Shown here: piece by piece, positions 9,244 to 15,738 of the stretch
Layout: each line of letters opens with the position of its first letter
Numbering within the stretch: position 1 is the first letter of the stretch
Assembly (NCBI RefSeq): GCF_020687045.1
Contig: NZ_JAJEPW010000023.1
Span: 1 to 46,123 of the forward strand
DNA: 46,123 nt
Direction of reading: 5' to 3'
Source: Vescimonas cirricatena
GTDB taxonomy: Bacteria; Bacillota; Clostridia; Oscillospirales; Oscillospiraceae
Made by a program: the position numbers and the translations under genes
The notes under the pieces: generated by a model
The model's input: only the letters and a program-made list of their open reading frames with translations
The model's database searches: none
What the model was told of the DNA's origin: nothing

Positions 9244-10242
9244 TTAGTTCCCCATCCAGTAGAAGTCGTCCCCGGGGAGCTTGCCGCCCACGGACTCGGG
9301 ATTCTGGTCAAACAGCACCTGCAGATAGCCGGAGGCGGCGGTTTTCATGTCGCCCCCGGTGAGGCAGACGATGTTGCAGGCGGGGATGGCCTTTTCGGCC
9401 ACGGCGGCCTTGACGATGCCGTATTTTTCCACCAGCACGGCGGCCTCGGCGGGCTGGTCATTGACAAAGGCGGCGGAGGCGGCGTACTCCTCCATGAACC
9501 GGGCCACCGCCTGGGGGTGCTGGTCCAGAAACTCGCTGCGCACCAGCAGCACGGCGGTAATCAGCTGGCTGTCGCCGCCCAGGGCGTTCCACTGCTCCGT
9601 CAGGTCCAGGGCCACCCGCAGGCCCTCCACCTGGCCCATGGCCACCACCACAAAGGGCTGGGGCAGCATGGCCACGGCGCTGTCCTGGGCCGCCATCTGG
9701 GCCACGATCTCCGTGGGCTCGCTTTTCCACTCCACGTTCACGTCCTTGCCCAGCTCCAGGCCGTTCCGGGCCAGCAGATAGGTCAGGGCATACTCGGGGG
9801 TGGCGCCCTTGCCGGTGGCGTAGATGGTCTTTCCGGCCAGGCTCTTGATATCGGTGACGGTCTCGCCGCCCTTTTCCACCATATACAGCACGCCCAGGGT
9901 GCTGACGGCCAGCATCTTCACGCCGCCCTGGGTCTTGTTATACAGCACGGAGCCCAGGTTGGCGGGCACCGCCAGAATGTCCAGCTCCCCCTTCAGGAAC
10001 AGGGGATTCAGCTCGTTGGCGCTGGCAGCCATCTGAAAGTCGATGGCGTTGGCGGTTTTCTGGTTTTCGGCATCGTCCAGCAGCTTCACCAGGCCCATGG
10101 ACGTGGGGCCCTTCAGGCCGCCCACCCGGATGGTGACGGCCTCCTCCTGGGGGGTCTCGGGGGTCTGGGGCTGCTTGGCGCAGCCGGACAGCACCGCAGC
10201 GGCCATCAGCACCGCCAGCAGCAGGGATACAAATCTTTTCAT
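9244..10242 (-). CDS. NMT1/SsuA-type ABC substrate-binding lipoprotein
   Basis: A 332-residue lipoprotein with signal MKRFVSLLLAVLMAAAVLSG and lipobox Cys 21, then a short linker rich in Pro and Thr. The mature part matches the NMT1/THI5-like or SsuA/TauA fold: TIRVGGLKGPTSMGLVKLL opening strand and helix, GELDILAVPANLGSVLYN, and DIKSLAGKTIYATGKGATPEY. Such proteins bind thiamine pyrimidine precursors, sulfonates, nitrate or related small molecules, so the ligand cannot be named. The ATG overlaps the end of the TM1266-type gene by four bases (ATGA), showing translational coupling. A long upstream in-frame extension was rejected because it lacks the signal peptide and overlaps that gene. Confidence 0.88.
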   Translation of the reverse strand: MKRFVSLLLAVLMAAAVLSGCAKQPQTPETPQEEAVTIRVGGLKGPTSMGLVKLLDDAENQKTANAIDFQMAASANELNPLFLKGELDILAVPANLGSVLYNKTQGGVKMLAVSTLGVLYMVEKGGETVTDIKSLAGKTIYATGKGATPEYALTYLLARNGLELGKDVNVEWKSEPTEIVAQMAAQDSAVAMLPQPFVVVAMGQVEGLRVALDLTEQWNALGGDSQLITAVLLVRSEFLDQHPQAVARFMEEYAASAAFVNDQPAEAAVLVEKYGIVKAAVAEKAIPACNIVCLTGGDMKTAASGYLQVLFDQNPESVGGKLPGDDFYWMGN

Positions 10243-10508
10243 TGGTTTTCTCCTTCCCGTGAAATGACGTTGGAATACTGTGTTTTGGCGCTGACGCCGG
10301 GCAGCCGCCCGATTTTGCCGGACAGCGCGGCGATCTTGTCCTGGGGCGCGTCCAGCACCACCGAGATGATGTTCACGCCCCGTTCCCGGTACGGCAGGCC
10401 CATGCGCCCGATGATATAGCCGCCGTATTCGTGCAGCAGCGCGTTCAGCGCCGCCGCCGAAGATTCCTGCTCCACGATGATGCCGATCAATGCCACTCTT
10501 GTTTCCAT
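10239..10508 (-). CDS. TM1266-type (iron-only hydrogenase system regulator) small ACT-like protein
   Basis: An 89-residue protein with the pattern of the TM1266 family (annotated as iron-only hydrogenase system putative regulator, ferredoxin-like/ACT-type fold). Visible are ALIGIIVE, a helix around ALNALLHEYGGYIIGRMGLPY, then VNIISVVLDAPQDKIAALSGKIGRLPGV. In other anaerobes the gene often sits with the hydrogenase maturases HydE/HydF/HydG; none is here. Instead it leads an ABC importer operon and overlaps the binding-protein gene by four bases. The ATG follows GGAGGAGGT. It probably senses a small ligand and acts on this operon or its product, but no activity has been shown for the sequence seen here. 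It lies just downstream of an intrinsic terminator in the leader. Confidence 0.8.
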   Translation of the reverse strand: METRVALIGIIVEQESSAAALNALLHEYGGYIIGRMGLPYRERGVNIISVVLDAPQDKIAALSGKIGRLPGVSAKTQYSNVISREGENQ

Positions 10509-10530
10509 ATGCCGTCACCTCCTCCGAAAC

Positions 10531-10560
10531 AAAAAGAGCCGCGCCCTGCGGCACGGCCCC
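10531..10560 (-). terminator. Intrinsic terminator in the leader of the TM1266/ABC operon
   Basis: On the minus strand, stem GGGCCGTGC/GCGCGGCTC with a seven-base loop and TTTTT directly after it, 22 bases before the TM1266-type start. Its position inside the leader means it would control entry into the operon. Confidence 0.8.
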
Positions 10561-10643
10561 AGCACCCGGGAAGCGTTCCCCCCCGGGCGGTGTCATCTGT
10601 GGCGTAGCTTCCGTCGCAATCGCAATTTTGACGTCAGGAACTC
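10531..10643 (-). promoter_or_regulatory. Structured mRNA leader with terminator; candidate riboswitch of unassigned class
   Basis: From the predicted start near 10643 to the T run at 10531 the transcript can form three structures. The first is a helix pairing TTCC (10640-10637) and CGTC (10633-10630) with GACG and GGAA (10615-10609), around an A-rich/GCGATTGC loop. The second is a strong GC hairpin (about 10592-10562). The third is an intrinsic terminator. The layout of 50-80 bases of aptamer-like RNA before a terminator and a transporter operon is typical of transcription-attenuating riboswitches. I checked by eye for the conserved cores of TPP, SAM, THF, c-di-GMP, guanidine, fluoride, ZTP, preQ1, M-box and yybP classes and found none. 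A protein-dependent attenuator is the alternative. Confidence 0.6.
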
Positions 10644-10649
10644 ACCTCT

Positions 10650-10678
10650 ATTTTATGATGGCCGCCGTCGGTTGTCAA
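10650..10678 (-). promoter_or_regulatory. Sigma-A promoter of the TM1266/ABC operon
   Basis: On the minus strand, consensus TTGACA (10678-10673), 17 bases and TAAAAT (10655-10650). It is a strong promoter, so regulation probably happens after initiation, at the leader terminator. It lies back to back with the pcp promoter. Confidence 0.85.
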
Positions 10679-10690
10679 GGCCGGTTTTTC

Positions 10691-10719
10691 TTGCCAAATG
10701 CAAATACATATTGTATAAT
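10691..10719 (+). promoter_or_regulatory. Sigma-A promoter of pcp
   Basis: TTGCCA (10691-10696), 17-base spacer, consensus TATAAT (10714-10719). The start would be near 10726, giving a leader of about 26 bases before the pcp ATG. Confidence 0.8.
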
Positions 10720-10751
10720 AATGTCGATAAATTACAGTTTGGAGTGATTTC

Positions 10752-11357
10752 ATGGAGAAAATTCGGAAACCCCGGGTACTTTTGACGGGCTTTACCCCCT
10801 TCGGCGGGGAAACCGTGAATCCGGCCCTGGAGGCAGTGAAGCGGGTGCGATGCCCGGAGGCGGAGCTGCGCATTCTGGAGGTGCCCACGGTGTTCGGCGA
10901 TTCCGCCCGGCTGGTGACGGCGGAAATGGATGCGTTCCGGCCGGACGTGGTGCTGTGCGTGGGCCAGGCGGCGGGCCGCAGCGCCGTGACGCCGGAGCGG
11001 GTGGCCATCAATGTGGACGACGCCCGGATCCCGGACAACGCCGGACAGCAGCCGGTAGATGCACCCATCGTCCCCGGCGGACCGGCAGCATATTTCGCCA
11101 CGGTGCCGGTGAAGGACATGGTCCGGGCCATCCGGGAGGCCGGGGTGCCGTCGGAGCTGTCCAACAGCGCGGGGACATATGTGTGCAACCACCTGCTGTA
11201 CTGCGTACTGCACCATGCAGGTCCGGGAGTCCGGGCGGGGTTCGTCCACGTTCCCTGCATTCCGGAGCAGACGGAGGGGACGGACCGGCCGTCCCTGCCC
11301 CTGGCGCAGCTGGTGACGGCCCTGGAGGCGGCGGTTTCGGCCTGCTGTAAAGGATAA
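10752..11357 (+). CDS. pcp: Pyrrolidone-carboxylate (pyroglutamyl) peptidase
   Basis: A 201-residue cytoplasmic cysteine peptidase of family C15 that removes N-terminal pyroglutamate from peptides. The catalytic triad is visible: Glu82 in TPERVAIN, Cys145 in GTYVCNHLLY and His166 in GFVHVPCIPEQ. The N-terminus RVLLTGFTPFGGETVNPA is the family signature. Length matches the 200-215 residue norm. Start at ATG after GGAG, with its own promoter at 10691-10719. It is followed by a 165-base gap with a long-loop TTTCCCC/GGGGAAA hairpin (11362-11397) that may act as a weak terminator, and then by the promoter of the pyrophosphatase gene. Confidence 0.96.
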   Translation: MEKIRKPRVLLTGFTPFGGETVNPALEAVKRVRCPEAELRILEVPTVFGDSARLVTAEMDAFRPDVVLCVGQAAGRSAVTPERVAINVDDARIPDNAGQQPVDAPIVPGGPAAYFATVPVKDMVRAIREAGVPSELSNSAGTYVCNHLLYCVLHHAGPGVRAGFVHVPCIPEQTEGTDRPSLPLAQLVTALEAAVSACCKG

Positions 11358-11465
11358 CCGGTTTCCCCCAGTGAAACATGAGACTCCGCCGGGGAAAATG
11401 CTGTTCCACGGATAAATAAACAGTTAGGGTGCTCTATTTTCGGCAAATTTAGGCACAACACCGCA

Positions 11466-11495
11466 TTGACAAACAAATTGGGGCCGTTTTATAAT
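11466..11495 (+). promoter_or_regulatory. Sigma-A promoter of the pyrophosphatase gene
   Basis: Consensus TTGACA (11466-11471), 18-base spacer and TATAAT (11490-11495). It lies 28 bases upstream of the ATG at 11523, which has AAAGGAG at 11507-11513, so the leader is very short. Confidence 0.8.
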
Positions 11496-11522
11496 GGAAT
11501 CATCCGAAAGGAGTTGAATCCT

Positions 11523-13130
11523 ATGAACGAGATCTACGTCATCGGCCACCACAACCCCGATACCGATTCCATCGTGTCCGCCATGGCCTACGCGGCCCTG
11601 CGCAACGCCCTGGGCGACCGGAACTATGTGGCCGCCCATATGGACCACATCAGCGACCAGACCCAGCGGATGCTGGACCGCTTCGGCTTCCAGCCGCCCC
11701 GGACGGTGCAGAACGTCCGCACCCAGGTGGAGGACCTGGACTATGATACGCCCCCGGCCCTGAACGCCACGGTCACCATGGACCGGGCCTGGCACATCAT
11801 GCGGGAACAGAAGATCTCCGCCATCCCCGTCATCAACGAGGACGGCACCCTGTACGGCACTCTGTCCGCCGGCGACATCGCCACCTACAGCATGACCACC
11901 ATCGCCAACCCCCGGGTGGAGGCGGTGCCCCTGTTCAACCTGCTCAGCGTCATCGAGGGCCGCCTGCTCAACGACAGCGGCGACCTGATCGACACCGTGT
12001 CCGGCAACGTGGTCATCGCCCTGCCCCAGAGCTGCGAGAACCTGCTGTTCGGCGACCCGGACAACATCGTCATCTGCGGCGACCAGCCGGACATGATCCG
12101 CCGGGCCCTGGACATCGGCGTCAGCTGCCTGATCCTGTGCCAGACGGAGGTGGACCCGGACCTGCTGGAAAACGCCGGGCGCACCTGCATCATCACCACC
12201 CCCTATGAGGCCAGCCGGGTGGCCCGGCTGATCTATCAGGCCAGCCCCATCTCCCGGCCCTGCCACAATGAAAAGATCGTGTGCTTCCACCTGTCGGACT
12301 ATATCGACGACGTCCGCGAGGTGGTGCTGAAAAGCCGCTACCGCTGCTACCCGGTGCTGGACGAGAACGAAAAAGTCGTGGGCACCCTGTCCCGGTATCA
12401 CCTGCTGCGCCCCCGGCGCAAGCGCGTGGTGCTGGTGGACCACAACGAGCGGGCCCAGGCCGTTCCGGGCCTGGATCAGGCGGAGATTCTGGAGATCATC
12501 GACCACCACCGCCTGGCGGATATCCAGACCAGCCAGCCCATCCGGGTGCGCAACGAGCCCGTGGGCAGCACCGCCACCATCATCGCCGGTATGTATCAGG
12601 AACACGGCGTCATGCCCTCGGCCAATATGGCGGGGCTGCTGGCGGCGGCCATCCTGGCCGACACCGTTATGTTCAAGTCCCCCACCTGCACCAAGCGGGA
12701 TATCGCCATGGCCGAGCGCATGGCCCGCATCGGCGGCGTCAACATAAAGGAGCTGGGCCGCCAGCTGTTCTCCACCGCCGGAGGCAAATCCGTGGAGGAG
12801 CTGGTGAGCAGCGACTTCAAGGAGTTCCACATCGGCGAGCAGAACCTGGGCGTGGGCCAGGTCACCTGCCTGGACTCCATGGAGATGCTGGAGCGCAAGG
12901 ACGAGTTCCTGGATGTGATGCGCCGCCTCCAGGAGGAGCACCACTACAATATGGTGATCCTAATGCTCACCGACGTGCTGCTGGAGGGCACGCAGCTGCT
13001 GTATGTGGGCAGCGACGAGGCCATCCGCAACGCCTTCTCCGCCGAGCCCAAGGACAACGCCCTGTTCCTGCCCGGGGTCATGAGCCGGAAAAAGCAGGTC
13101 ATTCCCATGCTGTCCGCTTTGTGGGGCTAA
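11523..13130 (+). CDS. ppaC: Family II (Mn-dependent) inorganic pyrophosphatase with CBS-DRTGG-CBS insert
   Basis: A 535-residue cytoplasmic enzyme that hydrolyses pyrophosphate and so pulls biosynthetic reactions forward. The DHH phosphoesterase core is split: GHHNPDTDS near residues 7-15 and DHHRLAD near 327-333, followed by the DHHA2 domain (about 430-535, with the SRKKQVIP substrate-binding end). Between them are CBS 1 (about 85-125), a DRTGG domain (about 155-240) and CBS 2 (about 260-296). In characterised clostridial enzymes with this insert, the CBS domains bind adenine nucleotides and diadenosine polyphosphates and tune activity. Metal ligands for Mn are present. The ATG follows AAAGGAG. 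The gene faces the mntP-caxA operon, which is manganese controlled. Confidence 0.95.
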   Translation: MNEIYVIGHHNPDTDSIVSAMAYAALRNALGDRNYVAAHMDHISDQTQRMLDRFGFQPPRTVQNVRTQVEDLDYDTPPALNATVTMDRAWHIMREQKISAIPVINEDGTLYGTLSAGDIATYSMTTIANPRVEAVPLFNLLSVIEGRLLNDSGDLIDTVSGNVVIALPQSCENLLFGDPDNIVICGDQPDMIRRALDIGVSCLILCQTEVDPDLLENAGRTCIITTPYEASRVARLIYQASPISRPCHNEKIVCFHLSDYIDDVREVVLKSRYRCYPVLDENEKVVGTLSRYHLLRPRRKRVVLVDHNERAQAVPGLDQAEILEIIDHHRLADIQTSQPIRVRNEPVGSTATIIAGMYQEHGVMPSANMAGLLAAAILADTVMFKSPTCTKRDIAMAERMARIGGVNIKELGRQLFSTAGGKSVEELVSSDFKEFHIGEQNLGVGQVTCLDSMEMLERKDEFLDVMRRLQEEHHYNMVILMLTDVLLEGTQLLYVGSDEAIRNAFSAEPKDNALFLPGVMSRKKQVIPMLSALWG

Positions 13131-13135
13131 ACAAC

Positions 13136-13214
13136 ATCCCAAAAGGGCGAAGCCCTTTTGGGATAAAAGGCTTGCAAGTCATTTGCCGCCTGCGGGCGGC
13201 AAACGCTGCGAGGC
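13136..13214 (-). repeat. Mosaic hairpin repeat, copy C (inverted, shortened)
   Basis: Read on the minus strand, this copy carries a GCGGCAAA hairpin module (core TTTGCCGCC/GGCGGCAAA), CTTGCAAGCCTTTT and the terminator hairpin CCCAAAAGGGC..GCCCTTTTGGG, in the same order as the copies at 18750 and 29624. It lacks the central CGCCC hairpin module. On the plus strand its first hairpin (13136-13164) sits six bases after the ppaC stop and can serve as that gene's terminator. The gap separates convergent genes. Confidence 0.8.
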
Positions 13215-13230
13215 ATTTTGATACACTGAC

Positions 13231-13260
13231 GCACCCCCGGCGGAATCCCGCCGGGGGTGC
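13231..13260. terminator. GC-rich hairpin between convergent ppaC and caxA
   Basis: Perfect 13-bp stem GCACCCCCGGCGG/CCGCCGGGGGTGC with loop AATC, 17 bases beyond the caxA stop. There is no long T run on either side, so it may stop transcription poorly and act mainly as a 3' stabiliser. Confidence 0.6.
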
Positions 13261-13277
13261 GCTTGCTTATTCAGAAC

Positions 13278-14246
13278 TCAGAAACAGAACTGGAAGGCGC
13301 AGAAGCCGGCGTACAGCACCAGCAGCACGATGCCCTGCCAGCGGGACAGCCTGCCCCTGGCCAGGGCGGGCACCGTCAGCAGCAGCATTACCAGCATCAT
13401 CAGGGGGATATCCACCACCAGGGAGGCGTTGTACCCGGCGATGGTCTTTTCCTGGGGCACCTGGAAGGGGGACAGGGTGGTGGACAGGCCGCTGACCAGC
13501 ACCAGGTTAAACAGGTTCGCCCCCACGATGTTGCCCAGGGACAGGGCGCTGTGGCCCTTTACCAGGGAGGTGATGGCGGTGACCAGCTCCGGCAGGGACG
13601 TCCCCAGGGCCACGAAGGTCAGGGCGATGACGGACTCCGGCACGCCCAGTCCCTGGGCGATGAGGGTGCCGTTGTTCACCAGCAGGTTGGCGCCCACGGC
13701 GATGAAGGCCGCGCCGATGACCAGCAGCAGGATGTCCTTGCCCATGGAGGGGGTGCCGTCAATGGCCTCGTCCGCGCCGCCGGCCTGCACGGTGTCCCGG
13801 AAGCTCTGGCGCACGGTGAGGACCATGTACACCACGAACATCACCAGCAGCACGATGCCCGCCAGCCGGGTGAAGGCCCCGTTGGTATAGGCAATGGCGG
13901 CATAGAACACGGCGGCGATGAAGAAGAAGATCACCGGGGTCCGCAGGCTCCTGCGGTCCGCCTCCGAGGGGCGGATGGCGATGGTCAGGGCCGCGATCAG
14001 GGCGGTGTTGCAGATCACCGAGCCGATGGCGTTGCCATAGGCGATCTCGCCGTGGCCGCTGACGGCGGAGGTGGCGGACACCATCACCTCCGGCAGGGTG
14101 GTGCCGATGGAGACCACCGTGGCGCCGATGAGAATTTCCGGCACATGGAACCGGTGGGCCAGCCCCGTGGCCCCGTCCACGAACCAGTCGCCGCCCTTGA
14201 TCAGCAGCACCAGACCCACGATGAACAGAAGAATGGGTACGAGCAT
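13278..14246 (-). CDS. CaxA/YrbG-type Na+(K+)/Ca2+ exchanger family protein
   Basis: A 322-residue polytopic membrane protein of the Ca2+:cation antiporter family with about ten membrane segments. The two alpha repeats are clear: GTTLPEVMVSATSA (about 54-67) and the inverted partner GTSLPELVTAITSL in the C-terminal half. It starts at an ATG after TAAGGAGG, 21 bases after mntP, with no promoter between them, so it should be transcribed behind the manganese riboswitch. Family members exchange Ca2+ for Na+, K+ or H+. The regulation suggests manganese, or calcium and manganese together, as the exported ion (inference). Confidence 0.92.
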   Translation of the reverse strand: MLVPILLFIVGLVLLIKGGDWFVDGATGLAHRFHVPEILIGATVVSIGTTLPEVMVSATSAVSGHGEIAYGNAIGSVICNTALIAALTIAIRPSEADRRSLRTPVIFFFIAAVFYAAIAYTNGAFTRLAGIVLLVMFVVYMVLTVRQSFRDTVQAGGADEAIDGTPSMGKDILLLVIGAAFIAVGANLLVNNGTLIAQGLGVPESVIALTFVALGTSLPELVTAITSLVKGHSALSLGNIVGANLFNLVLVSGLSTTLSPFQVPQEKTIAGYNASLVVDIPLMMLVMLLLTVPALARGRLSRWQGIVLLVLYAGFCAFQFCF

Positions 14247-14267
14247 TGTGTTGTTCCTCCTTAGTTT

Positions 14268-14852
14268 TTACAGCATACTGCTGATAAAGATTTCCAGTCC
14301 GATGAAGATCAGGATGGCCCCGCCCAGGATCTGGGCCCGGCCGGCAAGGCGCATGCCGAATTTCCGCCCCAGCACCAGGCCCCCCAGACAGATGCACAGC
14401 GTCACCGCCGCAATGATCAGGGAACAGACCAGGGCCATGAGCCGGTCATACTCGGCAATGGTGAAGCCCACGGACAGGGCGTCGATGGACGTGGCCACCC
14501 CCTGCACCAGCAGGGCGCCCAGGCCCAGTCCGGGGGCGGCGTCATCGTCTCCGCCGCCACGGATGCCCTCGATGAGCATTTTCCCGCCGATGAAGCCCAG
14601 CAGGGCCAGGGCGATCCAGGGGATCAGCTTTTCAAAGGCCCGGAAATACTGCACGATGGTGTGGACGCAGACCCACCCCGTCATGGGCATTAGGGCCTGG
14701 AAGGCGGCAAACACCCCGGCAATGCCCAGCATCCGCCGCCGGGACATGTGGGGCTCGTTGAGGCCGTTGGCCAGGGACACGGAAAACGCGTCCATAGCCA
14801 GCCCCACCCCCAGCAGCACGCTGTTGAAAAAGAACAGGATATTCCACTGCAT
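14268..14852 (-). CDS. mntP: Manganese efflux pump MntP
   Basis: A 194-residue membrane protein of the MntP (YebN) family that exports Mn2+ when the ion is in excess. About six membrane segments are visible, with the conserved acidic motif MDAFSVSLANGL in segment 1 and the pseudo-repeat SIDALSVGFTIAEYD in the second half. Both Asp residues are typical of the transport path. The ATG at 14852 follows AAAGGAG; the longer frame upstream overlaps the riboswitch terminator and is not coding. Control by a yybP-ykoY riboswitch matches the known regulation of mntP in other bacteria, which supports the assignment. caxA follows 21 bases later. Confidence 0.95.
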   Translation of the reverse strand: MQWNILFFFNSVLLGVGLAMDAFSVSLANGLNEPHMSRRRMLGIAGVFAAFQALMPMTGWVCVHTIVQYFRAFEKLIPWIALALLGFIGGKMLIEGIRGGGDDDAAPGLGLGALLVQGVATSIDALSVGFTIAEYDRLMALVCSLIIAAVTLCICLGGLVLGRKFGMRLAGRAQILGGAILIFIGLEIFISSML

Positions 14853-14885
14853 GTTCGTTTCTCCTTTTTTCGTGAAAATTCCATG

Positions 14886-14920
14886 AAAAAACCCGGACAT
14901 GGCCGGGGGCCATGTCTGGG
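14886..14920 (-). terminator. Riboswitch expression-platform terminator before mntP
   Basis: Minus-strand hairpin CCCAGACATGGCC/GGCCATGTCCGGG followed by TTTTTT, 34 bases upstream of the mntP ATG. With Mn2+ bound to the aptamer, formation of this terminator should be prevented. Confidence 0.85.
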
Positions 14921-14969
14921 CTCGAAGGCGAACAGACAGACGAGTCCCATGCATCCCGCGGCAGTGATA

Positions 14970-15062
14970 CATGAGTCTCGCAAATTAAAGCAAGCCAGGC
15001 CGCCAGGCGGCCAGTATGTTGACGTGCTGTGGACAAAGGATCCGCTTGCTACTCCCTCACAG
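14970..15062 (-). promoter_or_regulatory. yybP-ykoY manganese riboswitch aptamer
   Basis: On the minus strand, TGAGGGAGTAGC (start of P1 and L1), GTCAACATACTGGCC further in, a GCCGCC/GGCGGC helix, and the closing GCGAGACTCA that pairs with the 5' TGAG. These are the conserved cross-docking segments of the yybP-ykoY class (GGGAGUAGC and GCGAGAC), which binds Mn2+ and turns on manganese export. It is followed by a terminator and mntP, the classical target. Confidence 0.88.
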
Positions 15063-15078
15063 AGTTTTCAGTTTGTTC

Positions 15079-15107
15079 ATGATACCACAGCCCGCCCCCT
15101 CCGTCAA
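15079..15107 (-). promoter_or_regulatory. Sigma-A promoter of the mntP-caxA operon
   Basis: Minus strand TTGACG (15107-15102), 17-base spacer, TATCAT (15084-15079). The predicted start near 15072 lies just before the riboswitch P1 helix. Confidence 0.8.
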
Positions 15108-15128
15108 CGTTTTTTTCGGAAGATTCTG

Positions 15129-15157
15129 TTGCCCCGGCGGACAAAATCGTATATAAT
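15129..15157 (+). promoter_or_regulatory. Sigma-A promoter of the dCMP deaminase gene
   Basis: TTGCCC (15129-15134), 17-base spacer and consensus TATAAT (15152-15157), back to back with the mntP promoter. The ATG at 15196 has GGGAGGA upstream. Confidence 0.75.
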
Positions 15158-15195
15158 GGGGGACAATACAGGAAAAACCACCGGGAGGAAGCATC

Positions 15196-15675
15196 ATGCA
15201 GCGCATCAGCAAGGAAAACTATTATCTGAACATCGCCCAGACGGTGCTGGAACGGGCCACCTGTCTGCGCCGGGTGTACGGGGCCATCATCGTGAAAAAC
15301 GACGAGATCATCTCCACCGGCTACAACGGCGCGCCCCGGGGGCGGCGCAACTGCGTGGACATGGGCTACTGCACCCGGGAGCGGCTGCAGGTTCCCCGGG
15401 GGGAGCGGTACGAGCTGTGCCGCAGCGTCCACGCCGAGGCCAACGCCATCATCTCCGCCAGCCGCCGGGACATGGTGGGCGGCACCCTGTACCTGGTGGG
15501 CCGCAACGCCCAGACCGGGGAGCTTCTGCCGGACGCCACCTCCTGCCCCATGTGCCGCCGCCACATCATCAACGCGGGCCTGGAGCGGGTGGTGATCCGC
15601 CGCACTCCCACGGAGTTTCAGGTGGTGGACGTGCAGGACTGGATCGACAGCGAGGACGACGCGCCCCAGGCGTGA
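15196..15675 (+). CDS. Deoxycytidylate (dCMP) deaminase, ComEB family
   Basis: A 159-residue zinc enzyme that converts dCMP to dUMP, feeding thymidylate synthesis. The cytidine-deaminase zinc site is intact: His79 and the proton-shuttling Glu81 in SVHAEANAI, plus Cys117 and Cys120 in SCPMC. The insert GYNGAPRG..NC and the Cys/His residues in the CTRERLQ region match the ComEB/dCMP deaminase subgroup, which carries a second metal site. Length matches the family. It has its own promoter and is followed after 63 bases by the CyuA-type gene. Confidence 0.92.
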   Translation: MQRISKENYYLNIAQTVLERATCLRRVYGAIIVKNDEIISTGYNGAPRGRRNCVDMGYCTRERLQVPRGERYELCRSVHAEANAIISASRRDMVGGTLYLVGRNAQTGELLPDATSCPMCRRHIINAGLERVVIRRTPTEFQVVDVQDWIDSEDDAPQA

Positions 15676-15738
15676 GACAAAACGGGAATTCACCGGCGTG
15701 TGCCGGGAAAATATATGGGACGAAAGGGAATTGCGATC

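Noticed and set aside
10243..10596. N-terminal extension of the NMT1-type binding protein by 118 codons
   Set aside because: It overlaps the TM1266-type gene and the leader terminator, and would bury the signal peptide and lipobox.
10531..10650. TPP riboswitch for the NMT1-type transporter operon
   Set aside because: NMT1-type importers are often under TPP control, but the leader lacks CTGAGA, the ACCTGATCTGG-type segment and GCGTAGGGA.
11369..11390. Similarity between CAGTGAAACATGAGACTC here and the end of the manganese riboswitch (CAGTGATACATGAGTCTC at 14962-14980)
   Set aside because: Only about 18 bases match, none of the other aptamer elements are present near 11.4 kb, and one site is not upstream of a metal gene. 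Probably chance.
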